The notes under the pieces: generated by a model | The model's database searches: none | Seen by the model: the letters and a program-made list of their open reading frames with translations, nothing else | Told to the model about the DNA's origin: nothing | Assembly (NCBI GenBank): GCA_040766325.1 | Contig: JAXGQR010000003.1 | Span: 186,001-250,000, forward strand | Source of the DNA: Dehalobacterium sp040766325 | Lineage (GTDB): Bacteria > Bacillota > Dehalobacteriia > Dehalobacteriales > Dehalobacteriaceae | Direction of reading: 5' to 3' | Length of the DNA stretch: 64,000 bases | Shown: one piece after another, positions 35,953 through 45,265 of the stretch | Layout: each line of letters starts with the position of its first letter | Numbering within the stretch: position 1 is the stretch's first letter | Position numbers and translations under genes: made by a program

Positions 35953-36984
35953 TTATTGATTGGCTTCTTCTGCTAATTTAAGAAGGTCGGCTCCAATCAC
36001 AGGTGTATACATATCATATACTCCCTGTAATGCTTCCCTAAATGCTGCCTTTTCTTCATCTGTTAATTGGACAATTTTCACATTCGCATCAGCAAACATA
36101 TTGCCTAATTCGCTTCCTTCTTCATAAGAATTCATCTCCAAAGACAACTCTCGTTCATAAACCGTCGCCTCTGACAATGCTTCTTCTAGAATACCCCGGT
36201 CCTCATCTGTAAGGTTATTCCAAAAATCTAAGTTCACAAGGACAATATAATTCAAGCTATTCAGATCCGCAATAGTCATGTTTTTAATAACCTCGTAATA
36301 ACGTTCCGTTTTAATATTGTCAATACTGCCTAAGGTGCCGTCAATGGTTCCCTGCTGCAAGGAGGTATATACCTCCGAAAAAGGAATACCCACAGCTCCT
36401 GCTCCCAATTCCTTATGGGTCTCCGTTAGCACGCCGCCGCTGGGAATACGTAGCTTAAGTCCCTTCAGATCTACCGGTGTTTTTATTTCTCTTTTACCAT
36501 TGATCCAATTTCTCATGCCGTTGGGCCAAGATGCCAAACCCTTGATCCCAATTTCCTCTAAACCGGAAAAAAGTTGCTGTCCTCCCGGACCATCCCAGAA
36601 TTTATTGCTGGCTTCCTCATTTTTAAATATGAAGGGCAAGTCCGGTAGTTGAAATCTGGGATCCAGGGCAACCATTTTTCCTGCTGATGGTGCTATCATC
36701 TGTACGTTATTAGTTTGAAGTGCTTCCAGCTCATCTTTGTCTCCATAAAGCTGGCCTGAAGGATAAACTTTTACGTTAATACGATTATCACTTTTTTCCG
36801 CTACCAAATCAGCAAACTTTTGAGCCGCTAATCCTTTAGGTGTTTCTGGTCCCACCACATGGCTAAACTTAATAGAAATCTTTTCCCCACCAGTTGCGTC
36901 TCCCCCACCACATCCTGCCATAAAAGCCGTCAATCCAATCATAATACCCAAAGAAATGATAACCTTACCAAATTTTTTCAACAT
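35953..36984 (-). CDS. dctP: TRAP transporter substrate-binding lipoprotein DctP
   Basis: The 343-residue protein has a lipoprotein signal (LTAFMAGC, Cys near residue 25). It is followed by the DctP fold: HVVGPETPKGLAAQKFADLV, YPSGQLYGDKDELEALQ, and the family motif LKGLKLRIPS with the carboxylate-binding Arg near residue 178. It captures an organic anion, usually a C4-dicarboxylate or related acid, outside the membrane for DctQM. A strong RBS precedes the ATG. The adjoining tricarboxylate/C4 operon suggests such a substrate, which is an inference. Confidence 0.9.
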   Translation of the reverse strand: MLKKFGKVIISLGIMIGLTAFMAGCGGGDATGGEKISIKFSHVVGPETPKGLAAQKFADLVAEKSDNRINVKVYPSGQLYGDKDELEALQTNNVQMIAPSAGKMVALDPRFQLPDLPFIFKNEEASNKFWDGPGGQQLFSGLEEIGIKGLASWPNGMRNWINGKREIKTPVDLKGLKLRIPSGGVLTETHKELGAGAVGIPFSEVYTSLQQGTIDGTLGSIDNIKTERYYEVIKNMTIADLNSLNYIVLVNLDFWNNLTDEDRGILEEALSEATVYERELSLEMNSYEEGSELGNMFADANVKIVQLTDEEKAAFREALQGVYDMYTPVIGADLLKLAEEANQ

Positions 36985-37723
36985 AAATAAACCTCCTCAA
37001 ATTTTTTTTATTCTTCATCAAAAAAAATTATTCTCTTTAGAATCCAACCTTAACATATCCCCTCCTTCAAAAACTGAGTTAATGGCAATAAGTATAATTT
37101 TCAGCACCTGCTGTCACTTTTCCCACCGCTTAAAAGCGAGGTTTTTGTGGCAATCAGTTATCGGATAAAAGCTCTTAATCATCTTTATTCTTGTTATAAA
37201 CAGATGGCAGTGCAGAGTTTTTGAAAATTATTTTCTAAAGTAAAAGAACAGCCAAATAGATAGATGCTACCTACTGGCTGTTCTTACACTCATATCCATC
37301 AATGTTCTCAATGGTTTGTGAAAAACACAGTATAATTATAAAACTATTTAAATTTTTTGTATGATCAATCTTATGTCAATTTTTAGTTTATTTAATATTC
37401 CACATACTTTTCTTAATTCCTGCTTTATTATTTAAATATTTAGATAAGTTTATTTTATTTGATTATTAGGTAAATCGTTATGTTAAAACTACTCCCATTC
37501 TACAAAGAATTAAAAACAAATTACGGTAACCCCCTCTTTGGCACCCATCTCGCGCATCAAGAATACTGCTACAGCGCAGTCGCAAGTATTAACTTAAAAT
37601 ATTAACAAATCTGTGCAATAAATAGAAAACAGCGATTTTGATAAATGTCAAAATCGCTGTTTGATATTAATAACATTTATTATATGTTAAATACTGGACA
37701 AGTTTTGCTAAAAATTGCAAATA
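36985..37723. other. Non-coding region upstream of dctP with two hairpins
   Basis: No gene is visible. At 37244-37285 there is an 11-bp perfect stem (AAGAACAGCCA/TGGCTGTTCTT), T-rich on the minus side. At 37627-37662 a 15-bp perfect stem (AAACAGCGATTTTGA and its complement) lies 62 bases past the DUF401 stop and is probably its terminator. The dctP promoter must lie between 36985 and 37243, but I cannot fix it. Confidence 0.6.
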
Positions 37724-38926
37724 CTAAATAATCATGTATACTGCAATTGCTGCAGCCAAAAGTGCGGCTTCCCGACCGATAAGCATCCTGATGACCTTAC
37801 TTAGATCTGCCTTAAAAAAATTCACTGTCAGGGTCAAACAAAGATGCGTAGGTGTAATCATCTGGCCGGCAAAACCAGCTATAAATAACAGCACCGCGGT
37901 TTGCACATCAAAGCTTGCTCCCAACACAGCTAAAGCCAGAGGAAAGCCAATACCTACAATCGCGATCATGTGACCGGTCATAACTCCAACAATAAAATTA
38001 ATGACAATAAATACAAAGTAAGAGGGCACCGGCAATTGAGATAATAGTTGAGGCAAAGCAGCAACTGCCCCGGTATCCTCCAGAACCTGTTTGAAAATCA
38101 TCACGGCGAATACAAGAAAGATGGTTTTGAACTTAAATGCATCACGCAACAGATTCCATATTTTGTTCGGTGTGTAACGGTGATAAATAAACAAGTATAA
38201 AAGCACCGATCCCACCCCAATCCAGACCTTGGTTGCCACTACCAATACTAAAAAAACGACAATCAAGATGGGTAAGGCACTTAAAAGCAATTCTTTTGTG
38301 ACCTGCTTTTTTTCCGTTCGTTCATGGTCTTCCTTTTTGACGATGGCAATTTTTTTTAATTCCGGAATCCCCAGCAAAACAGCCAGGGCACCAAATGGAA
38401 TCAGGGCTAAAATCAGCTGACGAACATGCAAATTCGCCATAGATGCAATTAATAAGACACTGGGATAGATGGGCAAAAAATATTCCGTTACGTGACGATA
38501 ATAGAAGTTGACAAAGCTCTTTTGCTCTGGGGTAGCGGAAAGATCTTTTGCGGCATGCTCAACCAAAGGTGCGGAAAATAAGGCTCCACCTGCTGAAGGC
38601 ATCACCCCGATAAAAATCGGTAATAGTGCCATCACAATGCGTGGGTTGGGAATGACAGCCTGCAATCCCGTGAGCATATTTTCCAGGTAGCCTTCTTTTC
38701 TGAGCAGAGCTTCAAACACCATAATAAAAATTAAAATAATGACTAATTCCATGGTCACTGGATTGGTGACACCCCGCCACAACATCATGAAAAAGTCGAT
38801 TATATGGGTACGATACATTAAGGCTAACATTGCCGAACAACCCAACATCACATATCCGATAGGTATACGCCGCCATATCAGGATGATCATCAACAACAAA
38901 GTGTTCAGTATTTGATATCCTTCCAT
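37724..38926 (-). CDS. DUF401-family integral membrane protein
   Basis: The 400-residue polytopic protein has about ten hydrophobic segments and motifs seen in the DUF401 (TIGR00529) family, such as GVMPSAGGALFSAPLVEHAA near residue 108 and AGFAGQMITPTHLCL near residue 348. It resembles ion transporters of the GntP/ArsB type, so anion transport is plausible but unproven. It lies between the suc genes and the TRAP operon, which suggests organic-acid transport. Confidence 0.82.
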   Translation of the reverse strand: MEGYQILNTLLLMIILIWRRIPIGYVMLGCSAMLALMYRTHIIDFFMMLWRGVTNPVTMELVIILIFIMVFEALLRKEGYLENMLTGLQAVIPNPRIVMALLPIFIGVMPSAGGALFSAPLVEHAAKDLSATPEQKSFVNFYYRHVTEYFLPIYPSVLLIASMANLHVRQLILALIPFGALAVLLGIPELKKIAIVKKEDHERTEKKQVTKELLLSALPILIVVFLVLVVATKVWIGVGSVLLYLFIYHRYTPNKIWNLLRDAFKFKTIFLVFAVMIFKQVLEDTGAVAALPQLLSQLPVPSYFVFIVINFIVGVMTGHMIAIVGIGFPLALAVLGASFDVQTAVLLFIAGFAGQMITPTHLCLTLTVNFFKADLSKVIRMLIGREAALLAAAIAVYMII

Positions 38927-38977
38927 CTTTATTCCCCCATGCTCTTATCGGCAATTATTGTCAGACTGGAAAGTCAG

Positions 38978-39020
38978 AAGCAAACGGAACCTCATGTTTC
39001 AGAAGGATTCCCGTTTGCTT
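38978..39020 (-). terminator. Stem-loop after sucD
   Basis: The 10-base arms AAGCAAACGG and CCGTTTGCTT enclose a partly paired inner region. On the minus strand only a weak T-rich stretch follows, so it may be a weak terminator or a 3'-end protection structure. Confidence 0.55.
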
Positions 39021-39064
39021 ATCACCTGAATTTCACCAATAAAGACTTAGTTTAATTTATTATT

Positions 39065-39934
39065 TTATTTCAATACCTTCTTCACTAACTCGGGTACTTC
39101 AAAAGAGAGGGAGGCCACTTCTACCCCTACGGCATTCAAAGCTTTAACCTTGCCTTCAAATGTTCCCATGCCCCGCTCAATTATGGCTCCGGCATGCCCC
39201 ATGCGTTTGCCCGCAGGTGCACTTTTCCCGGCAAGATAAGCAACCACAGGTTTCTTGATATATTCCTTAATGTATGCTGCCGCTTCTTCTTCCGCCGTAC
39301 CTCCGATTTCTCCCGCCAAAACAATCGCTTTGGTATCGGGATCCTGCTCAAACTTGGGCAATACGTCAATGAAATTCAGCCCGACTACCCGGTCGCCTCC
39401 TAAGCCCACTACCGTACTGGTACCTAATCCTGCCGCAGCTAGTGAGCCCACAATTTCATAGCTTAAGGTCCCGGAGCGTGCTACCACTCCCACCGGACCG
39501 GGGACAAAATACTGATTGGGCATGATCCCAATCTTGCATTTTCCCGAAGATACCAATCCAAAGGTATTAGGTCCTACGATAGTTGTCCCCATGGCCCGGG
39601 CATAGTCCATAATTGCCATGGCATCATGCACCGGGATATGTTCCGGCAGCAGTACCAAAACTTTAACCCCTGCTCGGATGGCCTCGAAGGCACCGTCTTT
39701 GGCAAAAGCTGCCGGCACAAATAGAATGGATGCATCTACCCGCTGGTGTTCCATGGCTTCCCGCACGGAGTTGTACACGGGGATATCATCTACCATCTGG
39801 CCACCTTTCCCCGGGGAAGTCCCCCCCACGACCTTGGTTCCATATGCTACCATCTGGCGCGTATGAAAAGTCCCCTGGTTTCCTGTGATTCCCTGTATTA
39901 AAACATGTGTATTTTCGTCAATATAGATTGCCAT
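39065..39934 (-). CDS. sucD: Succinyl-CoA synthetase alpha subunit
   Basis: The 289-residue subunit has the CoA/Rossmann start (VLIQGITGNQGTFHTRQMV), the GVVARSGTLSYEI region, and the phospho-histidine motif KRMGHAGAIIERG with active His near residue 246. With SucC it interconverts succinyl-CoA and succinate, forming ATP or GTP. It begins 15 bases after sucC and is the last gene of the long operon. Confidence 0.96.
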   Translation of the reverse strand: MAIYIDENTHVLIQGITGNQGTFHTRQMVAYGTKVVGGTSPGKGGQMVDDIPVYNSVREAMEHQRVDASILFVPAAFAKDGAFEAIRAGVKVLVLLPEHIPVHDAMAIMDYARAMGTTIVGPNTFGLVSSGKCKIGIMPNQYFVPGPVGVVARSGTLSYEIVGSLAAAGLGTSTVVGLGGDRVVGLNFIDVLPKFEQDPDTKAIVLAGEIGGTAEEEAAAYIKEYIKKPVVAYLAGKSAPAGKRMGHAGAIIERGMGTFEGKVKALNAVGVEVASLSFEVPELVKKVLK

Positions 39935-39949
39935 TGATCATCATCCCTC

Positions 39950-41062
39950 CTATGCTTCATTTTTTGCCAGTTCTACGGCTTTTTGAGCAGCTTCATGCAT
40001 GGTATCAAAAGCTTCGATCCCTACTTCTTTTAAAATTTCCCGGCCCTTTTCCTGATTGGTGCCCACCAAACGGATTACTACCGGTACGGGTATGCCCACT
40101 TTCTTTTTAACAGCGGCAAAGGCATTAGCCACATCATCACAGCGGGTAATGCCGCCGAAGATATTGATCAAAATTGCTTTCGGGTTTTTGGCCAGAATCA
40201 GTTCCAGTGCTTTTGCAGTAGCCTCCTCCCCGGCGCCGCCTCCGGCATCCAAGAAATTAGCTGCAGCTCCCCCATAATATTGAATTGTGTCCAGAGTGGC
40301 CATAGTAATCCCTGCTCCGTTAGCCATGACTCCGATATTACCATCCAAATCCACATAAGCCAGTCCCAATTCGTGGGCTTTCTTTTCCGATTCGGATCGT
40401 TCTTCCACATAAGGCAAATCTTGATGGCGGAAAAGAGCATCGTCATCTATGGTAACCTTGGCATCCGCCGCAATCACTTTTTCCCCACTGACCACCAAAG
40501 GATTAATTTCCACCAGTTCTGCATCCAATTCCACGAACATGCGGTAAAGTTTACCTAAAATATTCTGAACCTGTTTTGCCTCTACGGCAGGCAAACCCAT
40601 GAGCCGGGTTATCTCCCGGGCAGCAAAGGGCATCATCCCAATTCCATAATCCACGTCATATCTTACCATATGTTCTTCCGGAACATCTTCGATATCCATC
40701 CCTCCATGGGTGGATGCCAGGACTACCGGTCGTTTCGTACCCCGATCAATGGTAATGGCCAAATAGTATTCCTTGTCAATTTTCAATTTTTCTTCCACCA
40801 GCAGCGCATCTACCGTCAGTCCCCTTAACTCACTTCCCAAGAGTTCTGCAGCAAATGCTCTTCCTTCTTCCGGATCGGCAGTAAATTTAATACCTCCTGC
40901 TTTTCCTCTTTTACCGGATAATATTTGAGATTTAATTACAGCATCACCTATTTCAGCTGTAGCCGCCCCTGCCTCTTCCGGTGTCCGAGCCACTCGTCCA
41001 TTGGGAACCGTGATGCCAAACTGTCTAAAAAGGTCTTTGCCCATATACTCGTACATTTTCAT
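39950..41062 (-). CDS. sucC: Succinyl-CoA synthetase beta subunit
   Basis: The 370-residue subunit shows an ATP-grasp domain (YEYMGKDLFRQFGI, VIKSQILSGKRGKAGGI) and the C-terminal ligase domain with VMANGAGITMATLD and NIFGGITRCDDVANA. Length is close to the usual 385-390. It pairs with sucD for substrate-level phosphorylation at the succinyl-CoA step. It follows the korG subunit gene by 60 bases. Confidence 0.95.
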   Translation of the reverse strand: MKMYEYMGKDLFRQFGITVPNGRVARTPEEAGAATAEIGDAVIKSQILSGKRGKAGGIKFTADPEEGRAFAAELLGSELRGLTVDALLVEEKLKIDKEYYLAITIDRGTKRPVVLASTHGGMDIEDVPEEHMVRYDVDYGIGMMPFAAREITRLMGLPAVEAKQVQNILGKLYRMFVELDAELVEINPLVVSGEKVIAADAKVTIDDDALFRHQDLPYVEERSESEKKAHELGLAYVDLDGNIGVMANGAGITMATLDTIQYYGGAAANFLDAGGGAGEEATAKALELILAKNPKAILINIFGGITRCDDVANAFAAVKKKVGIPVPVVIRLVGTNQEKGREILKEVGIEAFDTMHEAAQKAVELAKNEA

Positions 41063-41122
41063 CGCTGATAGCCTCCTTGCATATTTAACTGCCGTAAAGA
41101 TGTTATCTCTTGGCGAAATACC

Positions 41123-41668
41123 TTATACCGCTTCTTGCCCTGCTTTAATCCCAGCCTTAAGTGCTTTCTCGTTCAGCTCTTCCGTACCTGCGGGAATCCG
41201 CGCTAAAACTGCTTGCGTCAGAGCCTCTTCCGATACTAAATGGGTAATGCCCACAATGACCCCAAGGGCTGCAATATTTGCCGTCATTTCCCGGCCTGTT
41301 GCCTCTTTGGCCAGTTCCGTGATGGGGATTTGATAATATTTGCCTTTAGAGGCCTCTTTTAGATTCTTGACAAAAGTTGAGTCAATGATCACGATGGCAT
41401 CTTCCTTGATCTGCGGAGAATATTTTTCATAAGCTTTTTGAGACATGGCCAGAAAAATATCTGCCTTATCTACTTTGGGATAAAAAATTTCTTCATCAGA
41501 AATGACCACTTCCGCTTTACTGGCTCCTCCTCTGGCTTCCGGTCCGTAACTTTGAGACTGTACCGAATTGAAACCGTCGACCACGGCAGCACTAGCCAGA
41601 ATAATCCCCCCCAGGATCAAACCCTGGCCTCCGGTGCCGCTTAACCTGATATTCCATTTTTGAGTCAT
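41123..41668 (-). CDS. korG: 2-oxoacid:ferredoxin oxidoreductase gamma subunit
   Basis: The 181-residue protein is the gamma subunit of a 2-oxoglutarate-type ferredoxin oxidoreductase: RLSGTGGQGLILGGIILASA near the start, then QSYGPEARGGASKAEVVIS. I use the ATG at 41668, preceded by GGAGGTGACAAATAAA and directly after the korB stop. A longer frame inside korB is unlikely. The subunit order korD-A-B-G fits 2-oxoglutarate oxidoreductases. Confidence 0.92.
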   Translation of the reverse strand: MTQKWNIRLSGTGGQGLILGGIILASAAVVDGFNSVQSQSYGPEARGGASKAEVVISDEEIFYPKVDKADIFLAMSQKAYEKYSPQIKEDAIVIIDSTFVKNLKEASKGKYYQIPITELAKEATGREMTANIAALGVIVGITHLVSEEALTQAVLARIPAGTEELNEKALKAGIKAGQEAV

Positions 41669-41669
41669 T

Positions 41670-42491
41670 TTATTTGTCACCTCCCTGTAAGGATGCAATC
41701 AATTGATCATAGGAGGCTGTGTATTCAGGTGCTTCCCCCCTATAGAGCTCACCGATCAAAAACTTTCCTGCCAAAGCTTCCGGGGTCATTTTTGCCGCTG
41801 CTTTTACATTGACGGCATGTTCCTTTTGCCAGTTTAACATTTCCACTGCCGAGCGCATCTTGTTGCGTCTCCCATAGCTGATAGGGCACGCAGAAATAGC
41901 CTCAATCACGGAAAATCCCTTATGCTGAGCACCGGCCACAATCAAATCCGTTAGCTGTTTGGCATGATAGGTGGTTCCGCGGGCAACAAAGGTGGCTCCG
42001 GCTCCTTTGGTTAAATCACAAAGATCAAAATTCCTCTCCACCATACCATAAGGAGCTGTGGTGGCTCTTTTCCCTGTTGGCGTCAGGGGTGAATACTGTC
42101 CCCCCGTCATGCCGTAAATATTGTTATCGATGATAATTGCGGTTATGTCAATATTTCTCCTGCTGGCATGGATCAAATGATTCCCCCCGATGGCTGTAGA
42201 ATCCCCGTCGCCCATGAAAACGAATACTTTTAGTCTGGGCTCAGCTAGTTTGACGCCTGTGGCAAAAGCCAGGGCTCTGCCATGAGTTGTATGCAGAGTA
42301 TTAAAATCCAGATAAGTGGTGGCACGGGAAGAGCAGCCAATTCCGGAAACGATCACTGCCTCGTTGCGGTCTATTTCCAACTTTTCCATCGCCCGAGCAA
42401 AAGCTGACAGTACAATCCCATTACCGCAACCCGGACACCAAATATGGGGCAGTTTCTCCTGACGAAAATATTTTTTATATGCTTCCTGCAT
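41670..42491 (-). CDS. korB: 2-oxoacid:ferredoxin oxidoreductase beta subunit (TPP-binding)
   Basis: The 273-residue subunit binds thiamine diphosphate: WCPGCGNGIVL near residue 18, the TPP/Mg motif FMGDGDSTAIGGNHLIHASR near residue 92, and DNNIYGMTGGQYSPLTPTG near residue 121. It lies base-to-base with korA. With CoA and ferredoxin, the enzyme oxidises 2-oxoglutarate to succinyl-CoA, or runs in reverse; the neighbouring suc and idh genes support 2-oxoglutarate. Confidence 0.94.
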   Translation of the reverse strand: MQEAYKKYFRQEKLPHIWCPGCGNGIVLSAFARAMEKLEIDRNEAVIVSGIGCSSRATTYLDFNTLHTTHGRALAFATGVKLAEPRLKVFVFMGDGDSTAIGGNHLIHASRRNIDITAIIIDNNIYGMTGGQYSPLTPTGKRATTAPYGMVERNFDLCDLTKGAGATFVARGTTYHAKQLTDLIVAGAQHKGFSVIEAISACPISYGRRNKMRSAVEMLNWQKEHAVNVKAAAKMTPEALAGKFLIGELYRGEAPEYTASYDQLIASLQGGDK

Positions 42492-43631
42492 TTAAAGTAC
42501 CCCCTTTATTCCGGCAATAATCTCGGCAGGGGTAAATAATTCCCCATCTACCTTGCTTAAACCTACTACCGGGCATGCTCCGGCGACTATCCGTTCTATT
42601 TCCCCTTTTAATTGTCCCATGTTCATTTCCGGTACCAGGATGGCTTTTGTCTGTCCCGCGATTCTTTTCAATTCTTCCTCCGGAAAAGGCCAGATGGAGA
42701 TGGGGCGGAAAACACCGATCTTGTGCCCTGCCTTGTTTAATTCTCTCATTGCTTCCTTGGCGGATCGGGCAGTACCCCCATAAGCCACCACTACCACATC
42801 TGCTCCTTCTACCTGGTCATTTTCCCATTCCAGGATATCGTCTAGATGCTGCTCAATCTTGGCCATCAAACGCCGGTTCATACGGTCTACTTCCTCCGGA
42901 ACCATGGTGGAATAACCGCTTTCATTATGAGTCAGACCGGTTACATGATAACGATATCCTGTACCAAAGGGCGCTAAGGCAGGAATGCCATCTGTGCCGG
43001 CACTGTACGCAACATATTCTTCAGGACCGACTTCCGGTCTCTTGCGATTAATCACTTCCAGGTCCTGAACCTCATCAAAATTAAGGGGCTCTCTTAAGTG
43101 CCCGATGACTTCATCCATTAATAAAATCACCGGTGTCATATACTTTTCTGCTAGGTTAACACATTTCACGGTCAGAGTGTAGCATTCTTTGACTGTTGAT
43201 GGGCAGAGGGCAATTATCGGATGGTCTCCATGGGTGCCCCATTTTGCCTGCATCACATCCCCCTGAGCGGGACTGGTGGGTAATCCGGTCGAGGGACCAC
43301 CCCTTTGCACGTTTACTATAACGCAAGGTACCTCCGTAATGCAGGCATAACCCAAATTCTCTTGTTTCAGAGAGAACCCGGGTCCACTGGTGGCGGTAAG
43401 CACTTTTTTCCCTGTCAGGCTGGCTCCGATTACCACCGCCATCCCGGCAATTTCATCTTCCATTTGAATGAACTTGCCTCCTAATTTGGGCAATTCCTTA
43501 GCCATTTCTTCGGCAATTTCTGTTGATGGAGTGATGGGATAACCCCCAAAAAAGCGCACGCCTGCCGCTAAAGCTCCTTGGGCACATGCTTCATTTCCCT
43601 GGAGCACTTCAATTCCTGTTTTTTTACTCAT
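42492..43631 (-). CDS. korA: 2-oxoacid:ferredoxin oxidoreductase alpha subunit
   Basis: The protein has the transketolase pyrimidine-binding region (VLQGNEACAQGALAAGVRFF, GYPITPSTEIAEEMA near residue 30) and a central TSGPGFSLKQENLGYA motif. I use the ATG at 43631, which overlaps the korD stop by eight bases; the upstream extension reads through korD in another frame. About 379 residues, the normal size. Confidence 0.94.
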   Translation of the reverse strand: MSKKTGIEVLQGNEACAQGALAAGVRFFGGYPITPSTEIAEEMAKELPKLGGKFIQMEDEIAGMAVVIGASLTGKKVLTATSGPGFSLKQENLGYACITEVPCVIVNVQRGGPSTGLPTSPAQGDVMQAKWGTHGDHPIIALCPSTVKECYTLTVKCVNLAEKYMTPVILLMDEVIGHLREPLNFDEVQDLEVINRKRPEVGPEEYVAYSAGTDGIPALAPFGTGYRYHVTGLTHNESGYSTMVPEEVDRMNRRLMAKIEQHLDDILEWENDQVEGADVVVVAYGGTARSAKEAMRELNKAGHKIGVFRPISIWPFPEEELKRIAGQTKAILVPEMNMGQLKGEIERIVAGACPVVGLSKVDGELFTPAEIIAGIKGVL

Positions 43632-43821
43632 GAACAAGCACCTCCATACAATAGTCCGGGCAATGAAGCTCACAGATCTTGCACCCACTACAATTTTCTA
43701 TATTACTCACCACAGCCTTGCCTAAATAGTCTGCGGTATATACTTCCTTGGGGCATAAGCCGATACAGATCCCGCACGCTTTGCAGCGCTGATCGTTATA
43801 TTTAATTATATACTTTTTCAT
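43624..43821 (-). CDS. korD: Ferredoxin-type delta subunit of 2-oxoacid oxidoreductase
   Basis: The 65-residue protein has two 4Fe-4S motifs, CKACGICIGLCPKEVY and CSGCKICELHCPDYCME. The ATG at 43821 has GGGAGGG five bases upstream and is the best start; an upstream start would add 18 unlikely residues. It carries electrons from KorAB to ferredoxin and is the first gene of the kor-suc block. Confidence 0.9.
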   Translation of the reverse strand: MKKYIIKYNDQRCKACGICIGLCPKEVYTADYLGKAVVSNIENCSGCKICELHCPDYCMEVLVHE

Positions 43822-43861
43822 TTTACCCTCCCGGTGTAGCGTTTTGAACTCTGCAATTTTG

Positions 43862-43896
43862 GGATAACGCCACAATGAGCTATTGCGGCGTTATCC
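43862..43896 (-). other. Stem-loop between idh and korD
   Basis: A 10-bp perfect stem (GGATAACGCC/GGCGTTATCC), extended by CAAT/ATTG pairing, lies in the idh-korD gap. No U-tract follows on either strand, so it is more likely an mRNA processing or stability element than a terminator. Confidence 0.55.
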
Positions 43897-43982
43897 TGTA
43901 CCCAAAATATTTTTCTATCAGAACACAAGAAACAATATCCTTATTTGTGTCGGGAAATCTCTTCCGTTTAATTATGAGGAAA

Positions 43983-45194
43983 TTAAAGCATTGCTGCCAA
44001 ACGGGTATTAATCTCTTTTAGGAAGTCAACGGTATTGACGATTTTTTTCTCGGACAATTCGGAAAGCACAGCCAAGTCTTTGGTCATAACACCTTCTTCA
44101 ATAGTTTGAATCGCTGCCTTTTCTAATTTTTCTCCAAATGCAGTTAGTTCAGCAAGCCCGTCTAATTCCCCTCGTTTCTTTAAAGCACCTGTCCAGGCAA
44201 ACAAGGTCGCCATAGAATTGGTCGAGGTTTTTCCCTTCCCTTCTAAATGTTGGTAATAATGTCTCGTTACTTGTGCCGTGGGCCGCTTCGTATTCAAAAT
44301 ATCCATCGGGGGAAACGAGAACAGAAGTCATCATGGCAAGACTACCGAAGGCAGATGCCACCATATCCGACATTACGTCGCCATCGTAGTTTTTGCAAGC
44401 CCAGACAATGCCACCTTCCGAACGCATTACACGAGCAACGATATCGTCAATTAAGGTATAAAAATATTGGATATTGGCTGCGGCATAGTTCTCCTTATAT
44501 TCCTGTTCAAAGATTTCCTCAAAAATATCTTTGAAACGGTGGTCATATTTTTGGAGATAGTATCTTTGGTGGCAAACCAGAGATCCATCTTTTGATCCAA
44601 GGCAAAATTAAAACAAGCTCGAGCGAAACTGGCAATGGACTTATCAATATTATGCATGCCCATGATCACGCCGGGGCTATTAAAATCAAAAATTGTTTCC
44701 TTTATGACTTGGCCGTCTTCACCGGTAAAAACCAATTCAGCTTTACCGGGGCCCGGCACCTGCATCTCCACATTTTTATAAATATCACCATAAGCATGAC
44801 GCGCAATGGAAATCGGCTTGGTCCAAGTCTTAACATAAGGTTTTATGCTGTTAACAATAATCGGGGTGCGAAAAACCGTGCCGTCAAGAATGGCTCGAAT
44901 AGTACCGTTGGGGCTTTTCCACATTTGCTTCAGGTTATATTCTTCAACCCTTTGGGCATTAGGGGTAATGGTAGCACATTTCACAGCAACTCCATATTTT
45001 TTGGTCGCATTTGAAGCATCAATAGTCACCTGATCATTGGTTTCATCCCGGTGTTTTAAACCCAAATCATAATATTCTGTTTTTAAATCAATGTAGGGGT
45101 TGATCAAAATATCTTTAATGGACTGCCAGATAATCCTGGTCATTTCATCTCCATCCATCTCGACCAATGGTGTTTTCATTTGAATTTTATCCAT
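43983..45194 (-). pseudogene. icd: NADP-type isocitrate dehydrogenase, two frameshifts
   Basis: The enzyme oxidises isocitrate to 2-oxoglutarate. The reading pieces are 45194 to about 44553 (PLVEMDGDEMTRIIWQSIKD, then ATKDTISKN), about 44547 to about 44273 (YDHRFKDIFEEIFEQEYK, NYDGDVMSDMVASAFGSL) and 44270 to 43983 (VTRHYYQHLEGKGKTSTNSM). Joined, they give a full-length homodimeric NADP-IDH of about 403 residues. The first break lacks one base in a five-T run (44548-44552, plus strand); the second has one extra base near 44271. Active-site segments survive, so the breaks are few and recent, or artefacts. Confidence 0.88.
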
Positions 45195-45265
45195 AAATAC
45201 TGCCTCCTGTTTTTTTATTCTAGGCCTAAACCTTAATTATTCGCATTGCAGTTTCCTAATCCTGC

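Noticed and set aside
37538..37553. Sigma-54-like sequence TTGGCAC-N5-TCGCG on plus
   Set aside because: No plus-strand gene lies downstream, and the -12 part is imperfect.
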